Part shown: one piece after another, positions 26,913 to 38,360 of the stretch | Position numbering within the stretch: the first letter of the stretch is position 1 | Layout of the letters: every line of letters starts with the position of its first letter | Assembly (NCBI GenBank): GCA_947494705.1 | Contig: CANLVN010000001.1 | Span: 186,001-250,000, forward strand | DNA from: an uncultured Erythrobacter sp. | Lineage (GTDB): Bacteria; Pseudomonadota; Alphaproteobacteria; Sphingomonadales; Sphingomonadaceae | Reading direction: 5' to 3' | DNA length: 64,000 nt | Notes under the pieces: generated by a model | The model's input: the letters and a program-made list of their open reading frames with translations, nothing else | Told to the model about the DNA's origin: nothing | Databases searched by the model: none | Program-made: the position numbers and the translations under genes

Positions 26913-27818
26913 CTAACCGTGCCCCGCCCCGCGCGCAGTGCGCGAGATGGCCAGTACGTCCTCGCTCTTCATCGGCTGTGCGCGCAGGAAACCCTGCCAA
27001 TAGTCGCATCCTTCCGCGATGATCGTCGCGCGCTGAACGTCGTCCTCGATCCCCTCGGCATAGACCGCGAGATCCAGCGCTTTCGCCAGCGTCATGATCG
27101 CGCGCAGCACCGCCAGAGCCTTGCCATCTCCGGGGACGTCGTCGACCATGATCTTGTCCAGCTTGATCGCATCCAGCGGAAGCTCGCGCAGATAGCGGAA
27201 GTTGCAGAAACCAGCCCCGAAGTCGTCGAGCGCGATCCGGAAACCCAAGGCTTTCAGCGCGCGCAAGGCGGCTGAGGCCTGCTCCAGATTGTGCACCAGC
27301 AGATCCTCGGTGATCTCCAACATCAGACGCTGAGGCTCGATCGAGCTTTTCGCAATCAGCTCGGCAAAGTCGGCGGCGAAGCGTGTGTCGCCCAGCTCCT
27401 CTGGCGTTATGTTCAGCGAGAGGGTCAGCTCGTGCGGCCACCCGCTTGCGTCTTCAAGAGCACGCGCCACGACATGCCGCGACAGCGGGGCAACCAGCGC
27501 AGCGCGCTCGGCAATCGCGAACAGGTCACGCGCACCGATGACACCCAGCGTCGGATGCTGCCAGCGTGCCAGCGCTTCCGCCCCGACCACCGCACCGCTC
27601 GAACAGGCGAATTGCGGTTGGAACAGTACCTCGATCTCGCGGCGGTCCAGCGCGCTCAGCAGGTCCGCGTCGAGCGAAGCCGAACTCACGCCCGGAAAGT
27701 GCCCGCGCACCGGCCCTCGCAGCGACGACCCGCTGAACCTTGTGTCCAAAGATGAACGCTCTTTGCTCATACGGTCGGCATAGGCGGACTTGCCGCCGAT
27801 TGCGCTCTCCAATTGCAT
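26913..27818 (-). CDS. EAL-domain cyclic-di-GMP phosphodiesterase
   Basis: A 301-aa stand-alone EAL protein that should hydrolyse c-di-GMP to pGpG. All catalytic and metal-binding motifs are visible: GAEALARW (EAL), SLNITPEEL (Asn), EITEDLL (Glu), IALDDFGAGF (Asp-Asp), IKLDK (Lys), YAEGIED (Glu) and GCDYWQGFLRAQPM (Gln). There is no N-terminal sensor domain or membrane segment, only about 60 residues before the EAL core. The start is uncertain: ATG 27818 is used; ATG 27770 is an alternative. Confidence 0.9.
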   Translation of the reverse strand: MQLESAIGGKSAYADRMSKERSSLDTRFSGSSLRGPVRGHFPGVSSASLDADLLSALDRREIEVLFQPQFACSSGAVVGAEALARWQHPTLGVIGARDLFAIAERAALVAPLSRHVVARALEDASGWPHELTLSLNITPEELGDTRFAADFAELIAKSSIEPQRLMLEITEDLLVHNLEQASAALRALKALGFRIALDDFGAGFCNFRYLRELPLDAIKLDKIMVDDVPGDGKALAVLRAIMTLAKALDLAVYAEGIEDDVQRATIIAEGCDYWQGFLRAQPMKSEDVLAISRTARGAGHG

Positions 27819-27954
27819 TCCGCCCGAATTTGGAACATCAGGATAACTCACTAGCGCCGTGGGGGGCGCGCGGACCAGTGTAGCACACAAGGGTAAATGC
27901 TTGTGATGACACCGCAAACGCAGTGGTCCGGCTTGGCGGGCGGAGACGACGAAG

Positions 27955-28776
27955 ATGGCAGCAGCCAGAGTAACCAGAGGCGACCGCAACTTCACGAAGG
28001 TCGCTTTGCTCGCGTCGGACACGCCGCGCGCGCAGGAAGCGTATTCGACGCTGCAGTCGGAGCGCGACTGGTCTCCGCTCGAGGAGGCGGAGGCTGCGGT
28101 AGTCCTCGGCGGCGACGGCTTCATGCTGCACGTCCTGCACTCGATGCTCGACCGCGGCAGTGTCATCCCGGTCTATGGCATGAACCGGGGCACGGTCGGT
28201 TTCCTGATGAACCGCTATACCAAGAGTTCCGGGACCAGCGGCTCTGTCATGAACCGCATCAACGCCGCGCGAGGCAAGGCCATCACCCCGCTTCGGGTCA
28301 CCGCCATCACGCAGAGCGGCGAAACGCACGAGATGTGCGCGATCAACGAGCTGTCGCTTCTGCGTGAGACGCGCCAGACGGCCAAGATCGAGGTCACCGT
28401 GGGCAGCCGCGTCCGCATCAAGGAGCTTGTAGGCGACGGTGTGCTGGTTTCGACCCCGGCCGGTTCGACCGCCTACAACCTCTCGGCCAACGGTCCCATC
28501 CTGCCGCTCGACAGCGGGATGCTTGCCCTCACCCCGATCAGCCCGTTCCGTCCTCGCCGCTGGCGTGGGGCGATCCTGCCCGACGAGATGCGCATCCGTT
28601 TCCGCGTGCTCGAACCGGCCAAGCGACCCATCGCGGCGGTCGCAGACCAGAAGGAGCTGCGCGACATTGCCGAGGTCACGATCGAGATCGCCGACGATCG
28701 CGAGCTCGAACTGCTCTTCGACGCGGGCCAGTCTCTCGCCGAGCGCATCGTGGCCGAGCAGTTCGCGGTCGACTGA
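27955..28776 (+). CDS. nadK: NAD kinase
   Basis: Phosphorylates NAD to NADP. The 273-aa protein has the GGDG motif in VVLGGDGFMLH, GMNRGTVGFLMN (the second conserved Gly-rich motif), the INELSLLR segment with the conserved Asn-Glu, and TPAGSTAYNLSANGPIL (nucleotide-binding loop). The ATG at 27955 follows GGAGACGACGAAG. It diverges from the EAL gene. Confidence 0.94.
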   Translation: MAAARVTRGDRNFTKVALLASDTPRAQEAYSTLQSERDWSPLEEAEAAVVLGGDGFMLHVLHSMLDRGSVIPVYGMNRGTVGFLMNRYTKSSGTSGSVMNRINAARGKAITPLRVTAITQSGETHEMCAINELSLLRETRQTAKIEVTVGSRVRIKELVGDGVLVSTPAGSTAYNLSANGPILPLDSGMLALTPISPFRPRRWRGAILPDEMRIRFRVLEPAKRPIAAVADQKELRDIAEVTIEIADDRELELLFDAGQSLAERIVAEQFAVD

Positions 28777-29190
28777 ACGCCTGCCACGCACGTTTAGTGG
28801 ATCGATTGGAACACCCAAGGGGGTCTTTTGGAAAACCGCGTTCCGGGGCCAAGGCCCTGATTCTACGAGAGGTTTGCGCGCTATCGCGTCGGGAAGTGTG
28901 ACTTTCCGATTGAGGCGAGGCAATGGGCGGGGCGAAAGGGTCATGGCAACGCTTTCATATCGCTTCGCAAGGCGCGTAGGAAAACGCCGATATCTGCTCC
29001 GGATCGAGCGTGATCAGATCCTCTACGCGTCGTGATCCCGGCCCGGCGCCCACACAGGAGCGGTGCCCGTCCAGCGAGCTCGCACACGGATTTGGGGGTG
29101 CGCAACAAATTCAAAACTCCCCCTTGCAATGCGATGCGCTGCTGAATATACGCCCGCTCTCGCTTCCCTCCATACCGCTTGGGAAGCTGC
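28777..29190 (+). other. Intergenic stretch between nadK and tRNA-Asn
   Basis: 414 bases without a convincing gene. Only short frames occur and none has a good ribosome site. It holds some GC-rich dyads (around 28842-28855) and, near its right end, a candidate tRNA promoter. A small RNA cannot be excluded. Confidence 0.5.
29124..29152 (+). promoter_or_regulatory. Candidate promoter of tRNA-Asn
   Basis: TTGCAA (29124-29129) and TATACG (29147-29152) are 17 bases apart and lie 38 bases before the tRNA-Asn gene. A fair -35/-10 match by eye. Confidence 0.4.
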
Positions 29191-29265
29191 TCCCCGATAG
29201 CTCAGCGGTAGAGTAGGTGACTGTTAATCACTTGGTCGTTGGTTCGAATCCAACTCGGGGAGCCA
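29191..29265 (+). tRNA. tRNA-Asn (GTT)
   Basis: A complete 75-nt cloverleaf. Acceptor arms TCCCCGA and TCGGGGA pair, the anticodon stem GGTGA/TCACT-type helix encloses loop CTGTTAA with anticodon GTT, and the T loop reads TTCGAAT. Discriminator G and CCA are encoded. It is followed by a stretch visibly richer in A and T than the rest of the window. Confidence 0.96.
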
Positions 29266-29479
29266 TTTTCCTTTCAACAACAACTCAGCGTTCAGCAAGA
29301 TGTGAGGCAAGCTGCGTCGTCTTGCCCATGCTTCCCCGCACATCGCGAGCGTACCGCTCGGTCTCATGCTGGGCTGTTCATGGCTGTGAGCCTGACTGAG
29401 AGGCTGCTTTCGGGTTTTGAACGAGATGCCCGCAATGACCGCAACTGGGATGGAGAGCGGACCTGCAGTTCGCCCCCTG

Positions 29480-30157
29480 CTAAAATGAGTTTTCAAGCAC
29501 TGACTGAGCGGCGTCTTCGGCCGCAGCGCCTGCTGAATCTGCCGCGTCGGTCGCCGCTTTCCTCGGTTCGCTAAAATCTAGAGAGCGGCTCGTCTCGATA
29601 TTTCCAGTCCGCGCATCAACAATTATGAAACGCGCCTTATCGAGTTCGTCCCAGACAATGGCGCTGAAGTTGTTGTCGTCGAGCGGCTGCGTAGTGTCGA
29701 GGGCATCGATGCCACGAGCAATTATGAATCGATTAAATTCAGGAAAACTTACGAACACGAAATCGAAGACTGGTCTTTCGCCACGCATTCCCGTTCTGAT
29801 CAACGCGACCCGGCCAATTTCACCTACAGGTTTTTCTTGATAGACTAGGGCGGTTGGATCATCAGCAATTCGCACTACATTCCCTGTATTCATCGACACA
29901 TAGCGCACATCACGAACGGCTTCTCGATCATCGGGGACGTCTGATTTGTAAATGGTGAAGATCCCATCCGAAGTTTCAATATCTTCGCCGCTTACCAGAC
30001 TCTCTTTTGTTGGGGGCTCCCATTCTCTGTATTCATCGAATTCTTGAATGTCCCGCAAAGCATAATAGGAAACCACCGCTGCTGCCAAGACCGCCCAAGT
30101 CAAGGCAATCGCTAGTGCGATTTGATTGTAACGACGGAGTAAAAAAACAAAGCGCAT
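29480..30157 (-). CDS. Single-pass membrane protein of unknown function
   Basis: A 225-aa protein with one strong transmembrane helix near the N-terminus (about residues 14-33, IALAIALTWAVLAAAVVSYY), preceded by arginines, so most of the protein faces the periplasm. The rest is soluble and mixed alpha/beta; it has segments such as REAVRDVRYVSMNTGNVVRI and FDFVFVSFPEFNRFII, and an Ala/Asp-rich tail. GAGGTGAG precedes ATG 30157. Base composition is more AT-rich than the neighbours. I recognise no family. It lies between tRNA-Asn and the P450 gene and is transcribed as the last gene after it. Confidence 0.7.
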   Translation of the reverse strand: MRFVFLLRRYNQIALAIALTWAVLAAAVVSYYALRDIQEFDEYREWEPPTKESLVSGEDIETSDGIFTIYKSDVPDDREAVRDVRYVSMNTGNVVRIADDPTALVYQEKPVGEIGRVALIRTGMRGERPVFDFVFVSFPEFNRFIIARGIDALDTTQPLDDNNFSAIVWDELDKARFIIVDARTGNIETSRSLDFSEPRKAATDAADSAGAAAEDAAQSVLENSF

Positions 30158-30363
30158 TTTCTCACCTCGAACTGGGTTCGGTTGTGGTGTTCGCATGATG
30201 CTGGCGATGGCGCAATTCTTGAACCACTCTTGCAGATAGGAAGGTCCTTGAATGGGTCGCAAGCAGACAGACAGGTTTTCCCATCTTAAGGTGAAAGCTG
30301 CCCCCGTTTCTGACAGCGAACTACTTAGGCGTTCTACCTCGGATCAGCCTTCTGCAATCGAAG

Positions 30364-33300
30364 TTAACCCACCCAGACATCCAGCACATACCGCCCTTCA
30401 TCAATCATCCGGTCGATCCATGCGACGGCTTCCTCGTCGCTGCGGCCCGTCTTTTCTGCGCAGATTTTGCGCAGGGCTCGCCGCACGTCGGGTTCCATAT
30501 GGGCGCCGTCGCCGCAGACATAGATGCGTGCGCCTGCTTCGATCAGCGACCAGACCCTGTCCGCCTCGCGGGCAATGACCTGCTGTACGTAGGTTCGCGA
30601 TTCGCCGTCTCTTGAGAAGGCGGTGAACAGGTCGATGATGCCATCGGCGTCGAACGCCTCCAGTTCCTCGCGGTACATGAAGTCATGTGCCGGGTGGCGG
30701 CAGCCGAAGAAGAGCAGGGCCTCGCCCAGATCGGCACCCTCCTTTTTCAGGATCGCGCGCTGTTCGCAGAACGCGCGGAACGGGGCGATGCCGGTGCCAG
30801 GGCCGACCATGATGATCGGGGTCGAGGGGTCTTCGGGCAGGCGGAATTCGGCGGTGGGTTTGCGAACCACCGCCTTGATCCGCGCGCCAGGTTCCAATTC
30901 CGCGAGGTAATTGGAGCAGGTGCCCTTGTAAGTGCCCTTCCCCGACAATGCCGGCCCTTCCACCACGCTTACGCATATAGCGCATTCGCCGGGACTGGCT
31001 CCGGGTGCAGAAGCAATCGAGTAGTATCGTGGGCTCATCATCGGGATCAGTTCGAGGAACACGGCGAGCGGCACGTCGCAGGCGGGATATTCCTCGAGAA
31101 GATCGAGCACCGACTTGCGCTTGGCCAGGACTTCGCGCGCGTAAAAGTCGTCCTCGCCTTGCTCGACGGACTTGCCAAGTGCCTCGAGCGCCTCGTGCGA
31201 CTTGGGACATTCGGCGTAGTGCGCGAGCATCCTGATGTCCTTGCGCGAAGCGACCGCCTGCAATTCTCCTGCCGATTGAGCAAGCCGCAGCACCGAAAAC
31301 GTGCTCCCGCTGGGAAACGGCCCGCGCATGTCGGAGCGGGATTCGATGCGAACATGGGTGTCGCGGTCGAGGTCGAACCGTTTGAGCAGCCGATCGACCA
31401 CCGCGTCATCGTTGACCGGGATGACGCAAAGGTGGTCGCCCGGCTCGTATGTCATTCCCTCGGGCAATTTGAGCGTGATGTGGCGCGAGGAGCGCGGATC
31501 GGGAGCGTCGAGATTCTTCAGTTCGACATTGCCGATCACCTCGACATCGCGCGCGCCGAACTGGTCGGCAACTGGGTTGGCGGTGACACTCTCGGTGATC
31601 GTGACGTTGTAGAGCGGCTCTGCGACCGCATTGGATTCAGCTTCGAGGTCGAGGTCGAAGACTTCGCCGAGCTTGGGCAGCAGCGCGTCGAGCCAGGCGT
31701 GGAACTGGCTGTCGACATCACTGCGCGCGTCCAGTTCCTGCGTTTCGAGGATGCGTGTCGCTCCATTGGCGGAGAGTGCGGCGTCGATAGTGCGCGGCAC
31801 TTCCTGGAAGGTCGCTGCCCAGTCCGAATTGCCGCAGCCGAGGATGTAGTAGGACACCTCGTCGAGCGATTTGGCGGCGGGGTCCAGCCCTTCGAGCCAG
31901 TCGACGAATTTCGCAGCATTGTCGGGTGGCATTCCGTTGTAGGAGGCGCAGGCGATGGCAACCGCGCCCTTGTCCGGCAGCTTGCCCGCATGGCTGTCGA
32001 GATCGGTCAGCGTCACGTCGAAACCGCCAAACTCGCATTTGCGCGCCAGCTCACGCGCGAAGCTCTCGCTCGATCCGAGGTTGGAACCGTAAAGCACCAG
32101 CATCGGCGTGCCGTGTGAGGCGATGGGTGCAACGGGTCCGGCGTTTTCGGCCTCAGTGACTTCAGCAGTCGCCGCCCCACCCCGCTCGACATCGTCGCGC
32201 AGGCGCGCCTTGATCTTGAAATCCTCTGGCTTGATCGACAGCGTTTCCTTGATGTCGAGATCGTAATTCGTGTGATCGTACAGCTCGAAACGCTGGAGGA
32301 TCATCGCGAGGACGAGGATGGCCTCCTGAATCGCGAATTGCCGCCCGATGCAGGCGCGCTGTCCGTTGCCAAAGGGCTTGTAGGCGTGCGCCGGTCGCGC
32401 GGCTTCGGCTTCGGCGCTGAAATGACCGGGGTTGAAGGCCTCGGGATTGTCGCCCCAAACTCGCGTATCGCGGTGGAGCGAGGGGATCAGGACTGTGGTG
32501 AAGGTGCCCTTTGGTATGGCATATTTCCCGCCGATCACCTCGTCCTCATACGGCGCGAGGCCAAGCGCGGGTGCGGTCGGCCACAGGCGCAATGCCTCGA
32601 ACAGGATGGCACGGATGTAGGGCAGTCGACCGACTTGCGAGAGCGTTGGCACCGCGTCGATATTGCGGCCCAGCACCTCGTCGACCTCGGCATAGGCGCG
32701 CTTCATCACGTCACGGTTCTTGAGCAGGAAATACAGCGTAAAGGACAAAAGGCCCGACGTCGTCTCGTGACCGGCGATCAGGAAGGTGTTGATCTGGTAG
32801 CGGATATTCTCATCCGACAGACGCTCACCCGTGATCGCATCGCGCCCCGAAAGCATGAAGTCGAGCAGGTCCTCCGGGCCATCCCCTCCCTGATGCCGCC
32901 GCTCAGCGATGATCTCGTCGACCAGCCCGTTCATGTAGCGCGCGTCTGTCGCCAGTTGCTCGACCTGCTGGCGCTTCATCAGCTTTTCGCCTGGAAGCCC
33001 GCGCATCTTCTGTGTCGTGTCGAGCGTACGGTTGAGCGCTTCGATGAACGGGTGGAAATCGTCACGGTAGAACGAGTTGAACCGATAACCGAACCCGCAA
33101 ACCCCAATCGTGTCGAGCGTCAGGCGGATCATGTCCTTTGGCACGTCGATGACGTCGTCGGAGTTCATCCGCTCCCATTTGAGCATCAGCTGCGAAGCAA
33201 TGTCGATCATCATCGGCAGGTAGCTGCCCATCGCCTTCTGGCTGAAGGAAGGCAGCAGGATATTGTGCGCCTTCGCCCAGTTGGGATCGTCGGTGTCGCC

Positions 33301-33579
33301 GGTGAACAGGCCATCGCCCGCTATCGAGCGTAGCCGTTTGAGCGGTCCTCGCACGGTCTTGTCGAAGCGCGTTTCGTCGCACACTTCCGCCACCAGGTCC
33401 GCGCCTGACACGATGATGATCGGCGTGCCCATCATGTTGAGCTGGAAAATTGGTCCGTATTCCTCGGCCAACTCCATCAGCGACTGGATCTGCCGGTTCG
33501 CATCCACTGTCAGCGCATTGCCGATCAGGGGGTTGCCGGGCGGTTGCGGGATTTCTTCGAGCGATGCGGTGGTAGCCAT
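30364..33579 (-). CDS. Self-sufficient CYP102-type cytochrome P450/NADPH-P450 reductase fusion
   Basis: A 1071-aa fusion with the layout of P450 BM3: heme domain (about 1-455), linker, FMN/flavodoxin domain (about 490-640) and FAD/NADPH domain (about 660-1071). In the heme domain the I-helix AGHETT (269-274), the E328-R331 pair and the heme loop FGNGQRACIG (403-412, Cys410) are intact. The reductase shows LVLYGSNLGSSE, SYNGMPPDNA, RYYSIASAP (FAD), GPGTGIAPFR (NADPH) and the terminal aromatic in DVWVG. The protein should hydroxylate a hydrophobic substrate with NADPH and O2. Compared with BM3, Arg47 and Tyr51 correspond to Thr52 and Ile56, while Phe87 is kept as Phe92. Confidence 0.95.
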   Translation of the reverse strand: MATTASLEEIPQPPGNPLIGNALTVDANRQIQSLMELAEEYGPIFQLNMMGTPIIIVSGADLVAEVCDETRFDKTVRGPLKRLRSIAGDGLFTGDTDDPNWAKAHNILLPSFSQKAMGSYLPMMIDIASQLMLKWERMNSDDVIDVPKDMIRLTLDTIGVCGFGYRFNSFYRDDFHPFIEALNRTLDTTQKMRGLPGEKLMKRQQVEQLATDARYMNGLVDEIIAERRHQGGDGPEDLLDFMLSGRDAITGERLSDENIRYQINTFLIAGHETTSGLLSFTLYFLLKNRDVMKRAYAEVDEVLGRNIDAVPTLSQVGRLPYIRAILFEALRLWPTAPALGLAPYEDEVIGGKYAIPKGTFTTVLIPSLHRDTRVWGDNPEAFNPGHFSAEAEAARPAHAYKPFGNGQRACIGRQFAIQEAILVLAMILQRFELYDHTNYDLDIKETLSIKPEDFKIKARLRDDVERGGAATAEVTEAENAGPVAPIASHGTPMLVLYGSNLGSSESFARELARKCEFGGFDVTLTDLDSHAGKLPDKGAVAIACASYNGMPPDNAAKFVDWLEGLDPAAKSLDEVSYYILGCGNSDWAATFQEVPRTIDAALSANGATRILETQELDARSDVDSQFHAWLDALLPKLGEVFDLDLEAESNAVAEPLYNVTITESVTANPVADQFGARDVEVIGNVELKNLDAPDPRSSRHITLKLPEGMTYEPGDHLCVIPVNDDAVVDRLLKRFDLDRDTHVRIESRSDMRGPFPSGSTFSVLRLAQSAGELQAVASRKDIRMLAHYAECPKSHEALEALGKSVEQGEDDFYAREVLAKRKSVLDLLEEYPACDVPLAVFLELIPMMSPRYYSIASAPGASPGECAICVSVVEGPALSGKGTYKGTCSNYLAELEPGARIKAVVRKPTAEFRLPEDPSTPIIMVGPGTGIAPFRAFCEQRAILKKEGADLGEALLFFGCRHPAHDFMYREELEAFDADGIIDLFTAFSRDGESRTYVQQVIAREADRVWSLIEAGARIYVCGDGAHMEPDVRRALRKICAEKTGRSDEEAVAWIDRMIDEGRYVLDVWVG

Positions 33580-33626
33580 GGCTGCATATTTGCCAGACTA
33601 ATCACGCCTCGCAAAGCGGATTGGCG

Positions 33627-34376
33627 TCAGACCCCTGCCAGCAGCCGCACGCCCACGATTGCGACCAGCGCTGCAGTCAGCCAGCGGATCCATTTCGCCG
33701 GCAGGAACTTCAGCGCCATCAGACTGCCTATCTGCCCTCCGATAATTACCGCGATAAGCAACGGCAGCGCCTCGGCCATCGCGCCGCCGAACATGGCGGG
33801 GCCGTTCTTGGCGAGCTGGCCCGCGAGGCCGAAGAGCGAGTTGACGAGGATGAACAGGCTCGCGGTCGCAGCGATCTCTCGCGCGCCGCGCCAGCGGGTT
33901 AGGTGCAGCAGTGGCGCAAGGAAGATGCCTCCGCCAATGCCTACCAGTCCGGCGAGAAACCCAATCGGTGCTGCGGCAAGGGGCATCGCCCTCGTCAAGC
34001 GGGTGGACACCACCTCTTCCCCCTCGCCCACCGGGATCAGCATGGTGAGCGCGGTGAGAACGAGGCTCGCGCCGAGCAGCAAGAGAAACGCCTCGCGCTC
34101 GATCGGCATGAGCCCACCCAGAAACGCGGCGGGCGCAGCAAGCGCGGTCATCATCAGCGCCCCCTTCCATGGCGTCACCCCGGCGCGCGCAAACCGGACC
34201 GTCGCGCCGGTAACCACCACGATGTTGCAGGCAAGAGCGATCAGCGGCAGCACACGATAATCGACGCCGGACAGTGCCAGCAGTGCAGCATAGGTCGACC
34301 CGCCGCCGAACCCCACGCTGGCATAGAGCAGCGCGGTGAGGAAGAAACCGGCGGATAAGAGGACGATCAGGGGCAC
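33627..34376 (-). CDS. TauE/SafE-family membrane transporter
   Basis: A 249-aa membrane protein with about eight hydrophobic segments and the two repeated motifs of the sulfite exporter TauE/SafE family: LYASVGFGGGSTYAALLA near the start and FLAGLVGIGGGIFLAPLL in the middle. The family exports small anions such as sulfite or sulfoacetate; the substrate here is unknown. The start is a GTG at 34374-34376 with GAGG only three bases before it, so it is somewhat uncertain. It may share a transcript with the P450 gene, 47 bases downstream. Confidence 0.88.
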   Translation of the reverse strand: MPLIVLLSAGFFLTALLYASVGFGGGSTYAALLALSGVDYRVLPLIALACNIVVVTGATVRFARAGVTPWKGALMMTALAAPAAFLGGLMPIEREAFLLLLGASLVLTALTMLIPVGEGEEVVSTRLTRAMPLAAAPIGFLAGLVGIGGGIFLAPLLHLTRWRGAREIAATASLFILVNSLFGLAGQLAKNGPAMFGGAMAEALPLLIAVIIGGQIGSLMALKFLPAKWIRWLTAALVAIVGVRLLAGV

Positions 34377-34436
34377 GACCCTCGCCCTATCGCGCTATTC
34401 CAGGCAGTGCTAGTCCGCGAAAAAGGAGGGGCCGGA

Positions 34437-35045
34437 GTGAAAGATTACATTCGATTGCCAGATGGCATCCATCGGACCGGGCCCGAGGACGCAGAGCGTA
34501 TCGGAGACATCACTGCCGACGCATTTCGCGCCGACCCTTTCAATCTCTGGCTGTTTCACAATTTCGCCGGAATCCGCGCACTGTTCCGCCTGCAGGCGAA
34601 GAATATCTATGGGCCGCGCGGCTTTTGTTACAGCGCGGGCGACGACGGGGCGTGCATGTGGATGTTGCCGGGCGGGGATGCCTCTTTCACCATAGGCAAC
34701 TACCTGCGGTTCGCAGTGAATACCCTGTTCGCATCCGGGCCGGGTGCGATTGGCAGGGGCGTGAAAACCGGAATGGCCATGGAGGACCGCCACCCCGATT
34801 TCGAGCATGCATACCTGTTCAGCATCGGTGTGAGGCCGCGCGCTCGTGGAACCGGGCTTGGCCGGAAGCTGATCGCACCCGTCCTCGACGCGTGCGACCG
34901 GAGCGGGACGCGCGCCTATCTCGAGAATTCGAATCCCGCCAACACCGGCTTTTACGCGAGCTGCGGCTTCCTGGAGTTGGGCGGGCCAATCCATCCGACG
35001 CCGGACAGCCCGCCACTCCAACCCATGGTGCGTGAACCGCGCTGA
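34437..35045 (+). CDS. GNAT-family N-acetyltransferase
   Basis: A 202-aa acyltransferase of the GNAT fold. The acetyl-CoA motif A is clear: LFSIGVRPRARGTGLGRKLI, followed by YLENSNPANTGFYASCGF (motif B). The start is a GTG at 34437, with GGAGGGG eight bases before it; the longer frame upstream lacks a ribosome site. It ends three bases before the convergent secA stop. The substrate is unknown. Confidence 0.87.
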   Translation: MKDYIRLPDGIHRTGPEDAERIGDITADAFRADPFNLWLFHNFAGIRALFRLQAKNIYGPRGFCYSAGDDGACMWMLPGGDASFTIGNYLRFAVNTLFASGPGAIGRGVKTGMAMEDRHPDFEHAYLFSIGVRPRARGTGLGRKLIAPVLDACDRSGTRAYLENSNPANTGFYASCGFLELGGPIHPTPDSPPLQPMVREPR

Positions 35046-35048
35046 GCC

Positions 35049-37817
<2,769 letters not shown>

Positions 37818-37964
37818 TGAGAGGGAAACCTTTGGAATTGTTTTATGCGCATGAACCGTGCGCGTGAGGGCACAGGGGCGGCAAGAATGACAGTGATGTG
37901 AAGAGGCCTCGCCCAAGCGCCGATGCGCCCGCGAAGCAGGACAGGGAATATAGCAGCCGGAACG

Positions 37965-38240
37965 CTATTCGAGCGCGCGGTCGCTCCCGATAATGACAGG
38001 GAGACCCAGCGTCTCAAGCAGGCGGCGCGGCGTCAGCGTAGGTTCACGCCTTGGGCAGCGTGTCTTGCTCTGCTGTTTTTGCGCGTCGCACACGCACTGC
38101 TCGCTCGACCCAGTATCATTCGCCCGCGCAAAAGCGCGCGCATCGAACACCATCGAATCCAGCGCAGAAGCATTGGCTGGCGCCTGAAGCGCGGCAAAGC
38201 CACTGAATAGGGCAAAAAGGGCAAGCAGATGACGGCGCAT
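37965..38240 (-). CDS. Small secreted protein of unknown function
   Basis: A 91-aa protein with a clear signal peptide: basic start MRRH, a hydrophobic stretch LLALFALFSGFAAL, and a likely cleavage after NASA (about residue 26). The mature part contains three cysteines (CVCDAQ...TRC) and a basic C-terminal third. ATG 38240 or the adjacent ATG 38243 could be the start. It lies between secA and argJ on the strand opposite argJ, in a position where I recall similar short exported proteins in other sphingomonads. Function unknown. Confidence 0.55.
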   Translation of the reverse strand: MRRHLLALFALFSGFAALQAPANASALDSMVFDARAFARANDTGSSEQCVCDAQKQQSKTRCPRREPTLTPRRLLETLGLPVIIGSDRALE

Positions 38241-38360
38241 CATGATCCGGGAAGATAGTGTATTCGTCGTAATTCGTCCACTGGCCAGCGCAGATTTGTG
38301 CGCGGGTTTGCAAACATTGCGTCGTTTACTCATGGCACAGGCAGTCTTAATGCGCGGTGC

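Noticed and set aside
28808..28841. GGAAC followed by CGTT after nadK, again suggesting EcfG.
   Set aside because: Spacing is far longer than 17 bases.
30252..30578. A 108-residue plus-strand frame with a fair ribosome site (AGGAAGG) that begins MGRKQTDRFSHLK.
   Set aside because: Two thirds of it lie inside the certain P450 gene in the other direction; no homology recognised.
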